From: Tulasnella sp. 424
Lineage: Eukaryota; Basidiomycota; Agaricomycetes; Cantharellales; Tulasnellaceae
Assembly (NCBI GenBank): GCA_019633425.1
Contig: WSUB01000050.1
Location: forward strand, 124,001 to 188,000
DNA: 64,000 nt
Direction of reading: 5' to 3'
Part shown: positions 1-12,667 of the stretch, piece by piece
How the letters are laid out: each line of letters starts with the position of its first letter
Numbering within the stretch: the stretch's first letter is position 1
Notes under the pieces: generated by a model
Told to the model about the DNA's origin: nothing
What the model saw: only the letters and a program-made list of their open reading frames with translations
The model's database searches: none
Translations under genes and position numbers: made by a program

Positions 1-1
1 A

Positions 2-235
2 CCTTCTTCAATCAACGCCCCTCCGCCAGACTTCGTGCCGCCAACGTTGGGTATCGGACCGTCCCGAGATTCCGATGCTTCCTCGTCACCTGAAAAGGAC
101 GATATCTACCGCCAAGGCCTACAGGAAACAAGGGCGGAGAAGGAGGCCTGGCTTGGCATTGTCGCCTCTCTAGAAATGCTCAAAGCTGCTCGGTCGGCTG
201 AACTCCCGCTCATGGACCTCGATCACACGAATTAA
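2..235 (+). CDS. 3' end of an unrecognised protein (partial)
   Basis: An open frame enters from the left edge and stops with TAA at 233-235, giving about 77 C-terminal residues. The visible part is acidic and polar, with a Ser-rich patch (SDASSSPEKDD) followed by a probable helix rich in Glu, Arg and Ala (about residues 35-70). No family could be recognised. The true start and any upstream exons lie outside the window. The frame is supported only by its length and by stopping just before a non-coding stretch. It could instead be a chance open frame. Confidence 0.45.
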   Translation, partial: PSSINAPPPDFVPPTLGIGPSRDSDASSSPEKDDIYRQGLQETRAEKEAWLGIVASLEMLKAARSAELPLMDLDHTN

Positions 236-732
236 TACGTATAAGGCTGTTTCAAAAATCCCTCCGCAGTGTAACACTACCCGCTGGCTAGCAGTTTGTC
301 AACATCGAACACTTTGTTCACACGTTTATGATCTATATAGATTGAATCGAGTGCCAACTCAAGTTATGATGCTTCGGCCGAATTGAAAGGGCAACAGCTT
401 TAGCGAGGGGGGTCAAACGAGCCATAATTGCTAGGCCTCCGACTCGATCGAACATAAGGGTGGAGGACTGCCAATTCGTTGTGATGCAGGTTCCTCATTA
501 AGGGTAGTGTTTTATTGCAACGTTATTCAACCGAACAATCCGTACGTTCTGTGATGATTGGTTTGCACTTCCGTTCACCCAATATTAGATTCCAGACTTC
601 TTCGATGCTTCTTCTGCCTTTAGCAATGTCTCATCATCGTCTGGGAGCGGCGGTGAGGAATCCTTCGCGGAATTCTATGGATGAAAACAGCGCCTTAGCA
701 ATTGCACACAGAGTGGCGACGGAGGGGAAGGG
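236..732. other. Intergenic, no gene seen
   Basis: About 500 bases between the partial gene at the left edge and the convergent tubulin cofactor A gene. A short plus-strand open frame here overlaps the antisense of the cofactor gene's last exon and has no recognisable content. It most likely holds the two 3' untranslated regions. Confidence 0.5.
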
Positions 733-1118
733 TCATACGATGACGTCGCGGAGCGCATGAACAGCGGCCTTCATGCGTGTTTCCGCATCGGGAACCATCT
801 TCTGGGCCTCTTGCAAGATTTTCTCCTACGGAAGCCAAGGTTTAAGATCCCTCGCACTCGCACAAGCAATGGTTACGAATGAATTGTGACTCACTGCGTT
901 CCGGAGATCGGCTCCTTCAGCTCCTTCAGCTACGAGCTTGTCGACTCTTTTTCGCTCATTCTCTTCTTCTTTTCGATACACTGCTACCTCTTTGATTAAT
1001 CTAGTGTTGAACGCTGCTAAGTACAGGTGGAAAGGGGGAGAGAAAGATAACGAAGCTACCTTTCCACAACTCCGGTCTTGATTTTCAGTTGCTTCTGAAG
1101 AGCGGCTGTCTCTGACAT
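733..1118 (-). CDS. TBCA: Tubulin-folding cofactor A (TBCA/Rbl2 family)
   Basis: Small chaperone that captures beta-tubulin during alpha/beta heterodimer assembly in the cytosol. Three exons join in frame: 1118-1060, 1000-895 and 825-733, coding for 85 residues. The start is the Met of MSETAALQKQLKIKTG. The next exon supplies the family hallmark RLIKEVAVYRKEEENE and the last supplies a helix with EKILQEAQKMVPDAETRM. The whole protein is charged and helical, as expected for this three-helix bundle family, though it is somewhat shorter than the usual 105-110 residues, with an early C-terminal stop. Introns are 59 and 69 nt with GT-AG ends. It is divergent from RPN11 with 174 bp between start codons. 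Confidence 0.88.
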
Positions 1119-1292
1119 GGTGGCTGAAGTCGATGAGCGGGTGGTCGATGACGCTTTGGGTGGTGAACGCGGTTTTCGAGGTCCCGAACGGAGACGCGTC
1201 TCGGGGGAAGGACCCCGGACCTGACATAGGACGCGCAAGCTGCAAAGTCGTTAGTCCTCCTCGACCACCACACAACTTACTGACCTCAAAAG
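1119..1292. promoter_or_regulatory. Shared promoter region between TBCA and RPN11
   Basis: Only 174 bp separate the divergent start codons of tubulin cofactor A and RPN11, so both 5' untranslated regions and promoters must fit here. No TATA box or specific motif was identified; the assignment rests on gene arrangement alone. Confidence 0.5.
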
Positions 1293-2569
<1,277 letters not shown>

Positions 2570-2633
2570 ACTTTAACACTGTATTATACTATCATATATG
2601 TTTTTCACCGAACCAACGACGACGGCTGAACTA

Positions 2634-3910
2634 CTAAGCAATACTCCAGTCGAGCTGCTTCCCCGCCATGAACGGAGCAACAGATTGATCATTCAGAGAC
2701 AAGGACTCCTCCACTTGCAGGGCCTGTCGTCGAAGCCGAACGGGCTTCTCCTCACCCACTGGCAACTCGCGTTTGTAGAAGCGTCTCCCGTTGGAGCTAA
2801 CAAACGCCTGCAGGTTGCTCAATGCACCGAAAGAGTCCAAGAGGTGTGCCATCAACGGGAGAAGGAACGGGGAGGTATAGACCCCGGCAGCGCAGCCACT
2901 AGAAGGAGTGGCCACTGATTTGCTTTGGATCAGATGTGGAGCGGAGTCTGAGCCAAGGAAGAATCTAGGGTGACCTGGAGAACGAAACAGTTGCAGGCGT
3001 CAGGCTCCAGGTATTTGGGTATACAAGAGGACCGACCTTGCTTGACTATTTCTCTCAACGCTAACCTGTCGTCAGGGTATTTGGCTACTGGTTTACAGAA
3101 ATTAAAGGATTGGCCAGCCCAGTCATCGACGGTTAAATCAAGATGGTGTGCAGTGATGCTGCACGCCACAGTGTCTCCAAGGCTTTTGACGGCTTCGACA
3201 GCTGCGCGAGTAGTAGCGTGCTCGAGCACAATGCGAAGTCGAGGGAAGGCCGCATGGAGAGCACGGAGGTGAGGCAGGAAGGCTACTTCAGCGTTTAATA
3301 CGCAGATGTTCTATTCAAGAACGCATAAGATAATATTTTGGTAGGACCAGAAGAACCTACTGAAGATGCATCCGAAGGAATTTCGCCGTGGAGGTTGAGC
3401 ACCATGTCCTCTTCTTCCATGGCTTTGAAGACGGGGTAGTACACCTCGTATGATTCAATACCACTATCCGAGTTGGTTGTAACGCCTCTGGGATAGGATT
3501 TCACACCTGTGGCAAGGTTTCTAAGCGAGGCAGACTCTGGTAACACTGTATAAATGTTATACGCTACCCGCAATGCCAGCCGCCTTGGCCTTCCTGATCT
3601 CGTCCGGCGTTAATTCTGGAGAGAGGTATAGAGTCATGAGGTATTCCACGTCGGGATCAATTGCTTCGAGTTCTTTCTTATACGCTAATGCCATCTCCGT
3701 GTTTGTAACCGGAGGTTTCAGGTTGGGCTGTCAAAACGGATGTTACCTGAGCTGCTTGTCAGATCCTCAAACAAAATGGAAATCACCAACCATCACGTAT
3801 GCAAGAGTGAATCCACCTTTGCGAACATGTGGAGTCACAAGCTTGGACAGTTCTCCTTGCCTGAGGTGTACATGGAAGTCTGCTGGCGCGTTAACAGTGA
3901 TTTCCTCCAT
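2634..3910 (-). CDS. URA4: Dihydroorotase (class II, pyrC/URA4 type)
   Basis: Catalyses the reversible cyclisation of carbamoyl-aspartate to dihydroorotate, step three of pyrimidine synthesis, in the cytosol. Five exons (3910-3791, 3727-3568, 3506-3361, 3310-3037, 2974-2634) give 346 residues, matching the monofunctional enzyme. Visible motifs are the N-terminal zinc ligands in DFHVHLRQG, YVMPNLKPPV across the first splice, LNLHGE, the zinc-binding ITAHHL and the catalytic Asp in LGSDSAPH. The residue after SAPH is Leu where Pro is usual. The start was chosen at the Met right before EITVNAPADFHVH; an in-frame Met at 3988 would add an unsupported extension. The gene is divergent from the PUB-domain gene with 139 bp between starts. 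Confidence 0.94.
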
Positions 3911-4049
3911 TAGAGTGGTTTTGCCTGGGCAAAGTTGACTTGAAGGCGACAACTTTAGGTTGTGATCGTCCCGTGGGAAGAGCGCCACTGACGCCCATCA
4001 GAGGTCCCCGGAATCTCCACGTTTTGCCGTTGCACTCACCCGAACCACA

Positions 4050-4954
4050 ATGTCTTCACCACCCGCATCACCAACCCAACCCTATCGGCCCACCAAGGAT
4101 GACATAGCAGCCGCAGCTATTGCTCGGATAAGCTCGTCTACCGAGGACGACGAAGACTACGAGAAGCAGTGGGCGAGAGACAAGGAGAAGCGGCAGCACT
4201 TCCGACGATTAGTCGATCCAGGAATCGTACGCCCTAACAACGAAGCAATAGCGGACGCCTGCATAGAGGTACGAGGATAAATTCATTCTGATTCTACAGC
4301 ATTCAGCTAATACTGTGTTCTTAGTCTCTTCTGACTCTCTGTCAGAATATCCTTGACCATCCGGACGAAGACAAGTACCGCCGCTTTAAGCTCAATAACA
4401 AGACCATCCAAACCAAACTTGTTCAAGCTAAGGGTGGGCTTGAATATGCCGTAGCAGTGAGTTTGGGCTAATTCGGGAACGATGTATGGCGGAGCACTCA
4501 CCCTTCCGCAGGTTGGTTTTCGGGAGCATGTCGAAGACTTTCAGCCCTACTATGTATGGCGACCCACCCCGGATAATGTCGCTAGCCTGCGTGTCGGAAC
4601 ATTCGTTTTGAAAGAGCATCATGAGAAGGTCGTGGCCAAGCAAGAGGCCAAAAGGCAGTCCAAGATGACCCAGAAGGAAGCCGCTGATCTTGTCGCTCGT
4701 CAGGTCCGAAACCGTCGGCAGTATCGATCGAATCGTCAGCTAACTAACCATCCCAAACCCCTTACTAGGTTAAGCTTCAATTCGAGGATGATAGAAGAGC
4801 GATGGCCAACAAACAAAGAATGGAGCAAGAACGACGGATTGCCCAGGAGGCTCTTCCGACGAGACCTCATCGGCCCACACCCGTTTCTGCTCTTGGAGGA
4901 GGCCCCTCTGAGCCGAACCGAACCGAGTTTAATGACGAGTTTAAAGAAGATTGA
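4050..4954 (+). CDS. PUB/PUG-domain protein
   Basis: Four exons (4050-4268, 4325-4456, 4512-4703, 4769-4954) encode 242 residues. After a disordered N-terminus, residues of about 75-150 form a PUB domain. It is recognisable from LLTLCQNILDHPDEDKYR, then FKLNNKTIQTKLVQ and GGLEYAVAVGFRE. PUB domains bind the C-terminal tail of the AAA ATPase p97/Cdc48 in other proteins (known). A lysine- and arginine-rich coiled-coil-like C-terminus follows (QVKLQFEDDRRAM) and ends in an acidic tail. There is no transglutaminase core, so this is not the PNGase itself. The likely role is a p97/Cdc48 adaptor (inference). Confidence 0.82.
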
Positions 4955-5292
4955 TCGATAAAGGCCAAACATTGAGCACTTTGCATAAATCATGATCATA
5001 GCGCTCTACGCTTCAACGACATAAATATTAGGGAGTGTAGTAAGTTGGAAGTGGTTGGGGCAAAAGAATGTAGTGTACAACGAAACAAAGAGAACAAAAA
5101 CCCCTTCTGCAGAAGATATAACGAAGCCAGCGAGCTGCGATAAAGAAAAGAAACGGCGAATAAAAAGGGAGTCCTGCTAGGAAACCGGAAATAGGCTATT
5201 CTACAAGACGACTGAAACTAAGAAATTACCACCACTTCACCACTCCATAACGTTAATACTCATGTGCGATAGAAGACATCTATAAGGGAGAC
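4955..5292. other. Intergenic 3' region
   Basis: A 338-base A-rich stretch between the convergent PUB-domain gene and the repeat-protein gene. It probably contains both 3' untranslated regions; nothing else is recognisable. Confidence 0.5.
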
Positions 5293-8200
5293 TCATCGAA
5301 GAAAGGGGTACTTCGATGTATCAAGTTTGGAAATCGGACGGGAGAGGCCAGGTGGTGAACCAACCATCGATGATCTTGCTGACACCGGAGGCGAAGGGAA
5401 CTCGGATAATACGGAAAGAGGATTCGAATCGGCTGTACTCGCTGGGTGACGTAGAAAAGTTAGCTAACCAGTCCATCACTCGCTTCAGATGGTGACTCAC
5501 GTCGACGAGGGGAATTGAGAAGGGATTGCCTCTTTTTGAAAAGATCGTCGTTCGTCTTCATGCGGCTTAGGGACACGGATCGTGACAAAGGACTCCTTGG
5601 GGACTTGGGCAGTGTTGGGGCATCGTCACCCTCCGCGAGTACAGTGAGACTCCTTCGAGGGGCTGGGAATGTCTTCGACGAGGTGTTCGACCTAGCCAGT
5701 GAAAGAGAGGCGGCTTGCTGCATCGCGAATGTCGCTCTTCTCTCCGCAACCGATTTACGGCTACTGGGAACCATGGCGCCGGGGTGTGAAGGCAGCCCAA
5801 CTCGGATTCCACCGGGAGGGGACAGGCTGGGGCTCCGTCTCAAAGGCGCTCTCTCCACAGTGGGACTGATGGCAATCGCTGTTATAGGAGAGGCAGTCTC
5901 TGCAACAGGCGACACCGCAATGTCCTGAGCCGAAGTCTCGGGTTGACCACCGAATATCAAGGCGTGAAGTTCCTCCCTCGAACGGGGAACGGGAGCTGCG
6001 GGTTGATTGGGAGTTGGCCTTGGACTTGACGGAAGGGCGGAGGGCTGGAGAGGGGGAGGAGGGGGAAGCTGGCCCCTTGGGTATGTGGCCAGTGGACGAA
6101 CGACAGTTCCAGACCTTGCCCGAGACCGAACGGCAGGAGCTACAGGAGGGGACACCTCTGGGAGAGCGGGAAGGGCTATCGTGGGTGGTGGCGGAGGTGG
6201 TGGCAACGCGATAGAGACTGGACGCTTTGTCTGAGCGGCAAACCACTCGTCATCTGCTCGGGAACGGTCAGGAAGCGCCACCCAACGCGGACAGATTAAC
6301 ACTTACGCAACATCTTGTGAGTTTTCCTGGGCACCCAACGCTGCGGCTTTGGTTCTGCGGAAAGACCTAGAGGTCGAGCGAGCTGGAAAAGACAAGGAGG
6401 ATATGGTGTCACCCAAGGGTAGACGGCAGGATCTACGCAAGCGGACCGGGTTTTAGCATCTTCAAGCTATCAGCACTTCATCTCCATCCACTTACACAAG
6501 TCGAAAGTTGGATATCCAGCGGACGAGACGAATACTTCTCTGCGGGGAGCGGCTTCTGCGCGTGTAGTCGAAGGAACGAAAGAGAGGGCAGGATCTGATA
6601 ATAAAACGACCGTCAGTACACTTGGATATTGAGAGGAAGATAGACGATCCGTACAGATGACGAGCTCAGGATACACAGCAGGGTAGAGGTCGAAGATTGG
6701 GTATCCCGTTGTAGAGGGCAAGCGAACAGACATCTCACACCCCGACTTTGGCGACACCGCGTCCGGTTTCCTTGATGGTACGACGCTGGGGTAAACGACC
6801 AAGGCTGGATACGTCGCAGGGTAGATATTGAACTCCGGGTAAACAACCGCAGGCGCAGCAAGTCGAACACTGATTGGCTTTGGAGCAGGTCGCGGGCCCG
6901 AGACGACGACGCGAGTGGTGACGGCAGGATAGATTTCGAGGTTCGGATACCCAGCAGGGTACAAGTCGAAATGCGGGTAGCATGGTGCAGGACGAGGTAA
7001 AGCTACGGGCAGACTCTTGCTCTTCGAGCTGCCCCTGCTAACAGGACGTTTGAAGGGCGCGACGTCGGGGTAAATGACCAAGTTCGGGTATCCAGCCGGG
7101 TACAAGTCGAAATCCGGGTAGCACGGAGCAGGGCGAGGAAGGGCCACGGGCAGGCTCTTGCTCTTTAAACCGCCGTTGCTTGCAGAGCGCTTGAAAGGCA
7201 TGACGTCAGGGTAGATGACCAAGTTCGGGTATCCTGCCGGGTACAAGTCGAAATCCGGGTAGCATGGAGCAGGACGAGGCAGAGCCACAGGCAGGCTCTT
7301 ACTCTTCAAGCTGCTCGCAGACCGTTTGAAGGGCGCGACATCTGGGTAGATGACCAAGTTCGGGTATCCAGCCGGGTACAAGTCGAAATCCGGGTAACAC
7401 GGAGCAGGACGAGGCAGAGCCACAGGCAGACTCTTACTCTTCAAACTGCTATCGCTAGCAGACCGTTTGGAGGGCACGACACCTGGGTAGATGACCAAGT
7501 TCGGGTATCCAGCCGGGTACAAGTCGAAGTCGGGGTAGGCGGGCGAAGGACGGGGAAGGGCAACGATGATGACCTTGTCGACGGGTTCCTGAGGCTTGCG
7601 AGGTGAGACATCGGGATAGATCTCCAGGTGGGGATAGGCCGGTGGATAGAGGTCAAAGACCGGATATGAAGCCACTGCTCGGGGAAGGGTGACAGGGAGA
7701 CTTAGGGACGTCGAGCTAGAAGTGCCGGATCGGGATGTTCCGCTGGACATCGATGCTTCTGATGGCCTGAAGAATGGCCAACCGAGCTTCGATGCCTTGA
7801 TTTCCTCCTCGGGCCGAGGCCGGAAGTATGGCCAACCGAGCCTTGCTCCTTTGATCTCTTCATCGGTCCTGGGTCGGAAGTACGGCCACCCAAGCCTACT
7901 TGGTCTCTCCTCGGACACGACTATCTTGGGCTTGCTTTCATCGAAGGACCGCTCGCCGATATCCGGGGAAGGAAGACGATAGAAGTCTCCATTGACGTTG
8001 TAGTGTGCCGGAGTGGGAGGGAACGACAGCGGCGGGCCCCAGGTGGTTGCGGTGGAAGGCGTACAAGGTGCATCCTCGATCATGCGTGCTGCGATGTCCG
8101 GTGAAGGCAACCGTATTATCTGCGACACGGGCGATGAAGCCCAGCAAGCTGACGAGGGTCCCCAGCTGGTTGCAGTGGAAGGCGTGCAGGGTGCGTCTTC

Positions 8201-9910
8201 AATCATGCGCGCTGCGATGTCCGGTGAAGGCAATCGTATTATCTGAGACACAGGGGATGAGGCCCAGCAAGATGACGAGGGACCCCAAGACGTTGCGGTC
8301 GTTGGAGTGCACGGAGAATCCTCGATCATCCGGGCAGCAATGTCTGGCGAAGGATACCGACTAGCGTTGGATACGGGAGTGAAGACGGCGGGAGAGATGC
8401 CTGGACCCCAGGAAGTCTGAGTGGACGGCGTGAGGATGACGGAGCCATACGTTCGTTCAGCCAAATGGATCGACCGTGCAAGCTTCGCGGTCACCGGTGA
8501 GCCGTCGGCGGGCGAGTACGGAGTGACCGGTCCTCGGGAAGAAACGCTCCAATCGAAATCTGCCAAGTCGATGACGGTTCGGGCTTCAGGTTCCTCAGCG
8601 ACGGTGGTATCCCGGGAAGTGTCCTCGGTAGGAGCTGGAGGGGAATTCGGCTGAGCGGGACTGGTGGCTAGGACGGCGGTTGGAATCGAAGCTGAGCTCT
8701 TCCTCCATTCATGAACAAGGGCGTTGACGTCCTTCTGAAGATGGGAAGACGCCGGAGGGGTGTCCACTTGTGGAATAGGCGACAGATGGTGCGACAGAAG
8801 CTTCTTTCCCTTGGTTGAGGGTCGGGTATCCTCCTGAGTGCGGCGCGAAGAGGTGGAGCCGCTCTCGAGAGCGTAGTGCGCCAAGCGAGGGGGAACGCTA
8901 GCAGCGCTGATAGCCGGGAGCTCACTTCCACGACGGTTGAGTAGTGACAGTGGCCTCGGAGCACGCTGCGTGGTAGACCCGGAAGCCACAGATGCTGGGC
9001 CTTTTGGCTTCTCCGGGATGGCATCTCCTGCTCGAGTACTTTCGGAAGCCTCTCCATCCTGATCCTTGACCGACTTGGTCTTGTCGAGGTCGGTTCCGGT
9101 GGAATCAAGACTTGACTCCCCTCGATGAGAAGCGTGCAGAGCAACGTGCCGGAGCGTTCCGCTCACCCATCCAGCGTACCACTTGGCCTTGACCATGTCT
9201 ATGTCAAACTCGATGCGACCGGCGATGGGGAACCCGTGAGCTGGAGAGGGAGGTGGGGTGTCGTCTGAGGGGGAGAGATATGGCGACCAGAGGATTTGCC
9301 AGGATTCGTCGGACATGCGAGGATTGAAGGATTGCGGTCCTTCGACTATTTGAAGATACATGCATAAGCCGATGGTGCTTGGGAGCTCGAATTCACGCGC
9401 TATCGCTGTCAGTTGAGCGAAGAACTGGCAGATGAAATTTCGGTCAGACTCGTCGCCGGAGACAGCGCAGAATAACCGACTTACAGTGGACTGCAAAGGC
9501 ATTAGGATGCCACTGGTGGAACGCCCCGTGCGGGTGCTAGATGCAGCTGCTGAAGACTCGTTGGAAAGGACCTCTGGGGGGAAGACCATGAGAAGCCACC
9601 GTGTTGCCTTGGATGACCGTCGCCTAACGGGTTCCTTGATCCCTTGTTGAGTGTACGGCAGTGTTGAAGAACGTCTCCCTACACTTCTGGTTGCCCATTC
9701 GCTGAAGGCAGGCGATGAAGGACGGTCGGGGGTGGCCGGGACGTGATGTCGGGAGTCGGAAGGCAGTGGTTGGGGGTGATTACGGGAGTGAGAGACGGTC
9801 GCCACGTCCATTGGAGCAACGTCGCTTTCTGGAGGAGTCGGAGTTTGATGGTGCAAAGGAAAAGTCGAGGTCCTCAAGTGGCTTGGTATCGGAGCGGTCA
9901 AGCGGGACAT
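5293..9910 (-). CDS. Very large Ser/Pro-rich protein with three classes of tandem repeat
   Basis: Four exons (9910-6496, 6432-6307, 6253-5501, 5441-5293) join in phase to 1,480 residues. The first donor (TTGT|GTAAGT) interrupts the last repeat, which continues as YPAVYPW after splicing. This shows that the apparent stop at 6470 is intronic. Residues about 100-290 hold a more ordered region with CAVSGDESDRNFICQFFAQL and ESWQILW. A disordered region follows, then three repeat blocks: 41 residues x3 (DIAARMIEDAPCTPSTAT), about 18 residues x3 (LGWPYFRPR), and about 47 residues with up to nine degenerate copies (YPDFDLYPAGYPNLVIYPDV). The C-terminal third is proline-rich (PPPPPPP) and basic. No family or function is recognised, and there is no signal peptide or membrane segment. 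It could be a scaffold or cytoskeletal protein (weak inference). Confidence 0.8.
6640..7680 (-). repeat. Coding tandem repeats, ~47-residue FDLYPAGYPNL unit
   Basis: Within the large repeat protein, units centred on YPDFDLYPAGYPNLVIYPDV recur about every 135-141 bases. The four central units (about 6950-7560) are almost identical at the DNA level, while the outer units are degenerate in sequence and spacing. This suggests recent expansion or homogenisation. Each unit also has a SKSLPVALPRPAPC linker. Confidence 0.85.
7755..7915 (-). repeat. Coding tandem repeats, ~18-residue LGWPYFRP unit x3
   Basis: Three consecutive units in the large repeat protein carry RLGWPYFRPR or LGWPFFRP separated by acidic EEIK linkers. 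They are about 51-54 bases apart and unrelated to the other two repeat classes in the same protein. Confidence 0.8.
8010..8420 (-). repeat. Coding tandem repeats, 41-residue SPDIAARMIEDAPCTP unit x3
   Basis: Three copies at a 123-base spacing encode RLPSPDIAARMIEDAPCTP followed by a TSWGPSS segment. The two inner copies are nearly identical in DNA sequence. They lie upstream of the LGWPYFRP and FDLYPAGYP repeats in the same frame. Confidence 0.82.
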
Positions 9911-10419
9911 TGGCTTGGTTTGATGAGCGCCTTGGAGGGTAAAAGGCGAAAACTGGAGGGGGTGAAAAAGAGTGAAGTAGCGAGCGGGAATCTCTATATG
10001 AGACTTAGGACCGCCTGCGATCCAGTTTTTTTATTTTATTGAAGGGGAGGAGGGAGAGCGCTGGCAAACGGGCAGAAAGGAAGGGAGAAGGTGCGGAAGA
10101 GTCGAAAAGTGGGAATGGTCAGCAAAAAATCACCCGCTGCGAAAAGGAACACGGCAAGGGTTGGCACGGTGACGAACAATGACGCCCCCGACAGGGACTC
10201 ATCCTTAAACATTTCGTCGCCATCACTCAAACACCTTTCGGCTTTTATTCGTATCGATAACGAGGGGGGACTCACCGACCGGCGTCGAGGGAGGGAGATG
10301 GGCGCAAAGTGCCAGCGCAGTGCAGAAGTGGCGGAATATACTTCAAACAGGTAAAAAGGGATTAATAACCTGGAGTGATGGGCGCTTTCTCACGGTTCAG
10401 TATTAGTCAGTGATCTATA

Positions 10420-11405
10420 CCAAGCCACAGGTCGGAAATAAAGCTTCCCCGTGCGAGAAAAGGCAAAAGTGAGGAGAACTGCAGTACTTACCTTCCGCCG
10501 ATTTGAGGGCTGAGCGACACCATCTGGTGCACAGCTTTATCTGGCACAGGAAAGTTCTTGCCAGACCACGATGGTGCATTCTTTACGGGACAGAAAAGGG
10601 TTTCCTGCGTGCCTGCTTGTCTTGTCCAACCATGCATATGGTCTTTGGCCTGGAAGATTGCCCGTACGATTGCCACAAGAAGCCGCCCAAGCCCTCGGAT
10701 TACACATTACACTCGGAAGTCAGTGAATACCATTTCACATATCAGTCAAACACCAAATAAAGATATAAGATCATTATTTCCTTTCAGAGATCTAAGAAGA
10801 AGAGGCAAAATGGGCGAAGAAGGTCGGAAGAGAGAACCCACGAAGAATTTTCAATCGACCCTGCCACTTTCGGCGGAGAGATACTTAGATCAGAATGATG
10901 AAAAGAAATCTTTCAAGCAAGGCAACGCATTCTAAAAGAACGGATCCTTCGTTGATGTATCAATGGTCTCATTTGTGACAATCTCGGCTATCCTCAAAGA
11001 AAGTCACAGTTACGTTCAAACTATCACAGCACGAAAAATCAGGGAAATGTACCGCAGTATTGTCCCGCTGTCTTCACACTTTCCCTCTAGGAGAAAGCTG
11101 TTTTCCGGCCTTGCGGATCGCAGAGTATGTTCGGTAGCGAAAACGCTGGCGGGAAGACTAGTGATAATCATGCGCGTGTTTTTGCCGGTCTTTCTATTGG
11201 CGAAAATTGGGATGCGGTTTTCACCTCGTCGAAACGTACTGGTGAAAAAAGAGTTGCGGGGGCGCTTACTAGCACGAATTGCCAGTGGTAATGCACGATC
11301 TTCACCTTGCGAGCGGACCTTTCACAGGGTTTTCACGATTGCGGGGTCATATCATTAGCGTTTAAGCCACCGTTCCCGTTAGCCAGAGCGTGAAATACCC
11401 CCGCT
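10420..11405. other. ~1 kb segment present only in the left duplicate
   Basis: Between the shared TCTCACGGTTCA block (10,389) and the shared GGGGAACTGCGCGTT block (11,420), the left copy has about 985 extra bases. The right copy has about 60 bases between the same blocks. No terminal repeats or target-site duplication were found. It holds one modest minus-strand open frame (listed separately) and otherwise nothing recognised. It could be an insertion here or a deletion in the right copy. Confidence 0.6.
10488..10676 (-). CDS. Possible exon of a small unknown protein
   Basis: A 62-codon minus-strand frame (MAIVRAIFQAKDHMHGW...) ends exactly at a strong splice donor GTAAGT near 10,492. Splicing to an AG near 10,425 would add eight residues and a stop. 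No homology is recognised. It lies wholly in the segment specific to the left duplicate. It may equally be a chance frame; it is kept because of the donor site. Confidence 0.2.
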   Translation of the reverse strand: MAIVRAIFQAKDHMHGWTRQAGTQETLFCPVKNAPSWSGKNFPVPDKAVHQMVSLSPQIGGR

Positions 11406-11476
11406 AGCTCATGCTCGACGTCGGGGAACTGCGCGTTTTCCTCCTCCCCGCTCCCCACTCCGGCTGTCATCATCAC

Positions 11477-12667
<1,191 letters not shown>

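Noticed and set aside
826..1275. 149-codon minus-strand frame over tubulin cofactor A
   Set aside because: It reads through both introns of the cofactor gene; only its KEEENERKRVDKL part is real.
2598..2918. Plus-strand open frame of 106 codons after RPN11
   Set aside because: It is exactly antisense to the last exon of dihydroorotase, which carries the conserved protein.
8005..8364. Plus-strand repetitive frame of 119 codons
   Set aside because: It is the antisense shadow of the 41-residue repeats of the large minus-strand protein.
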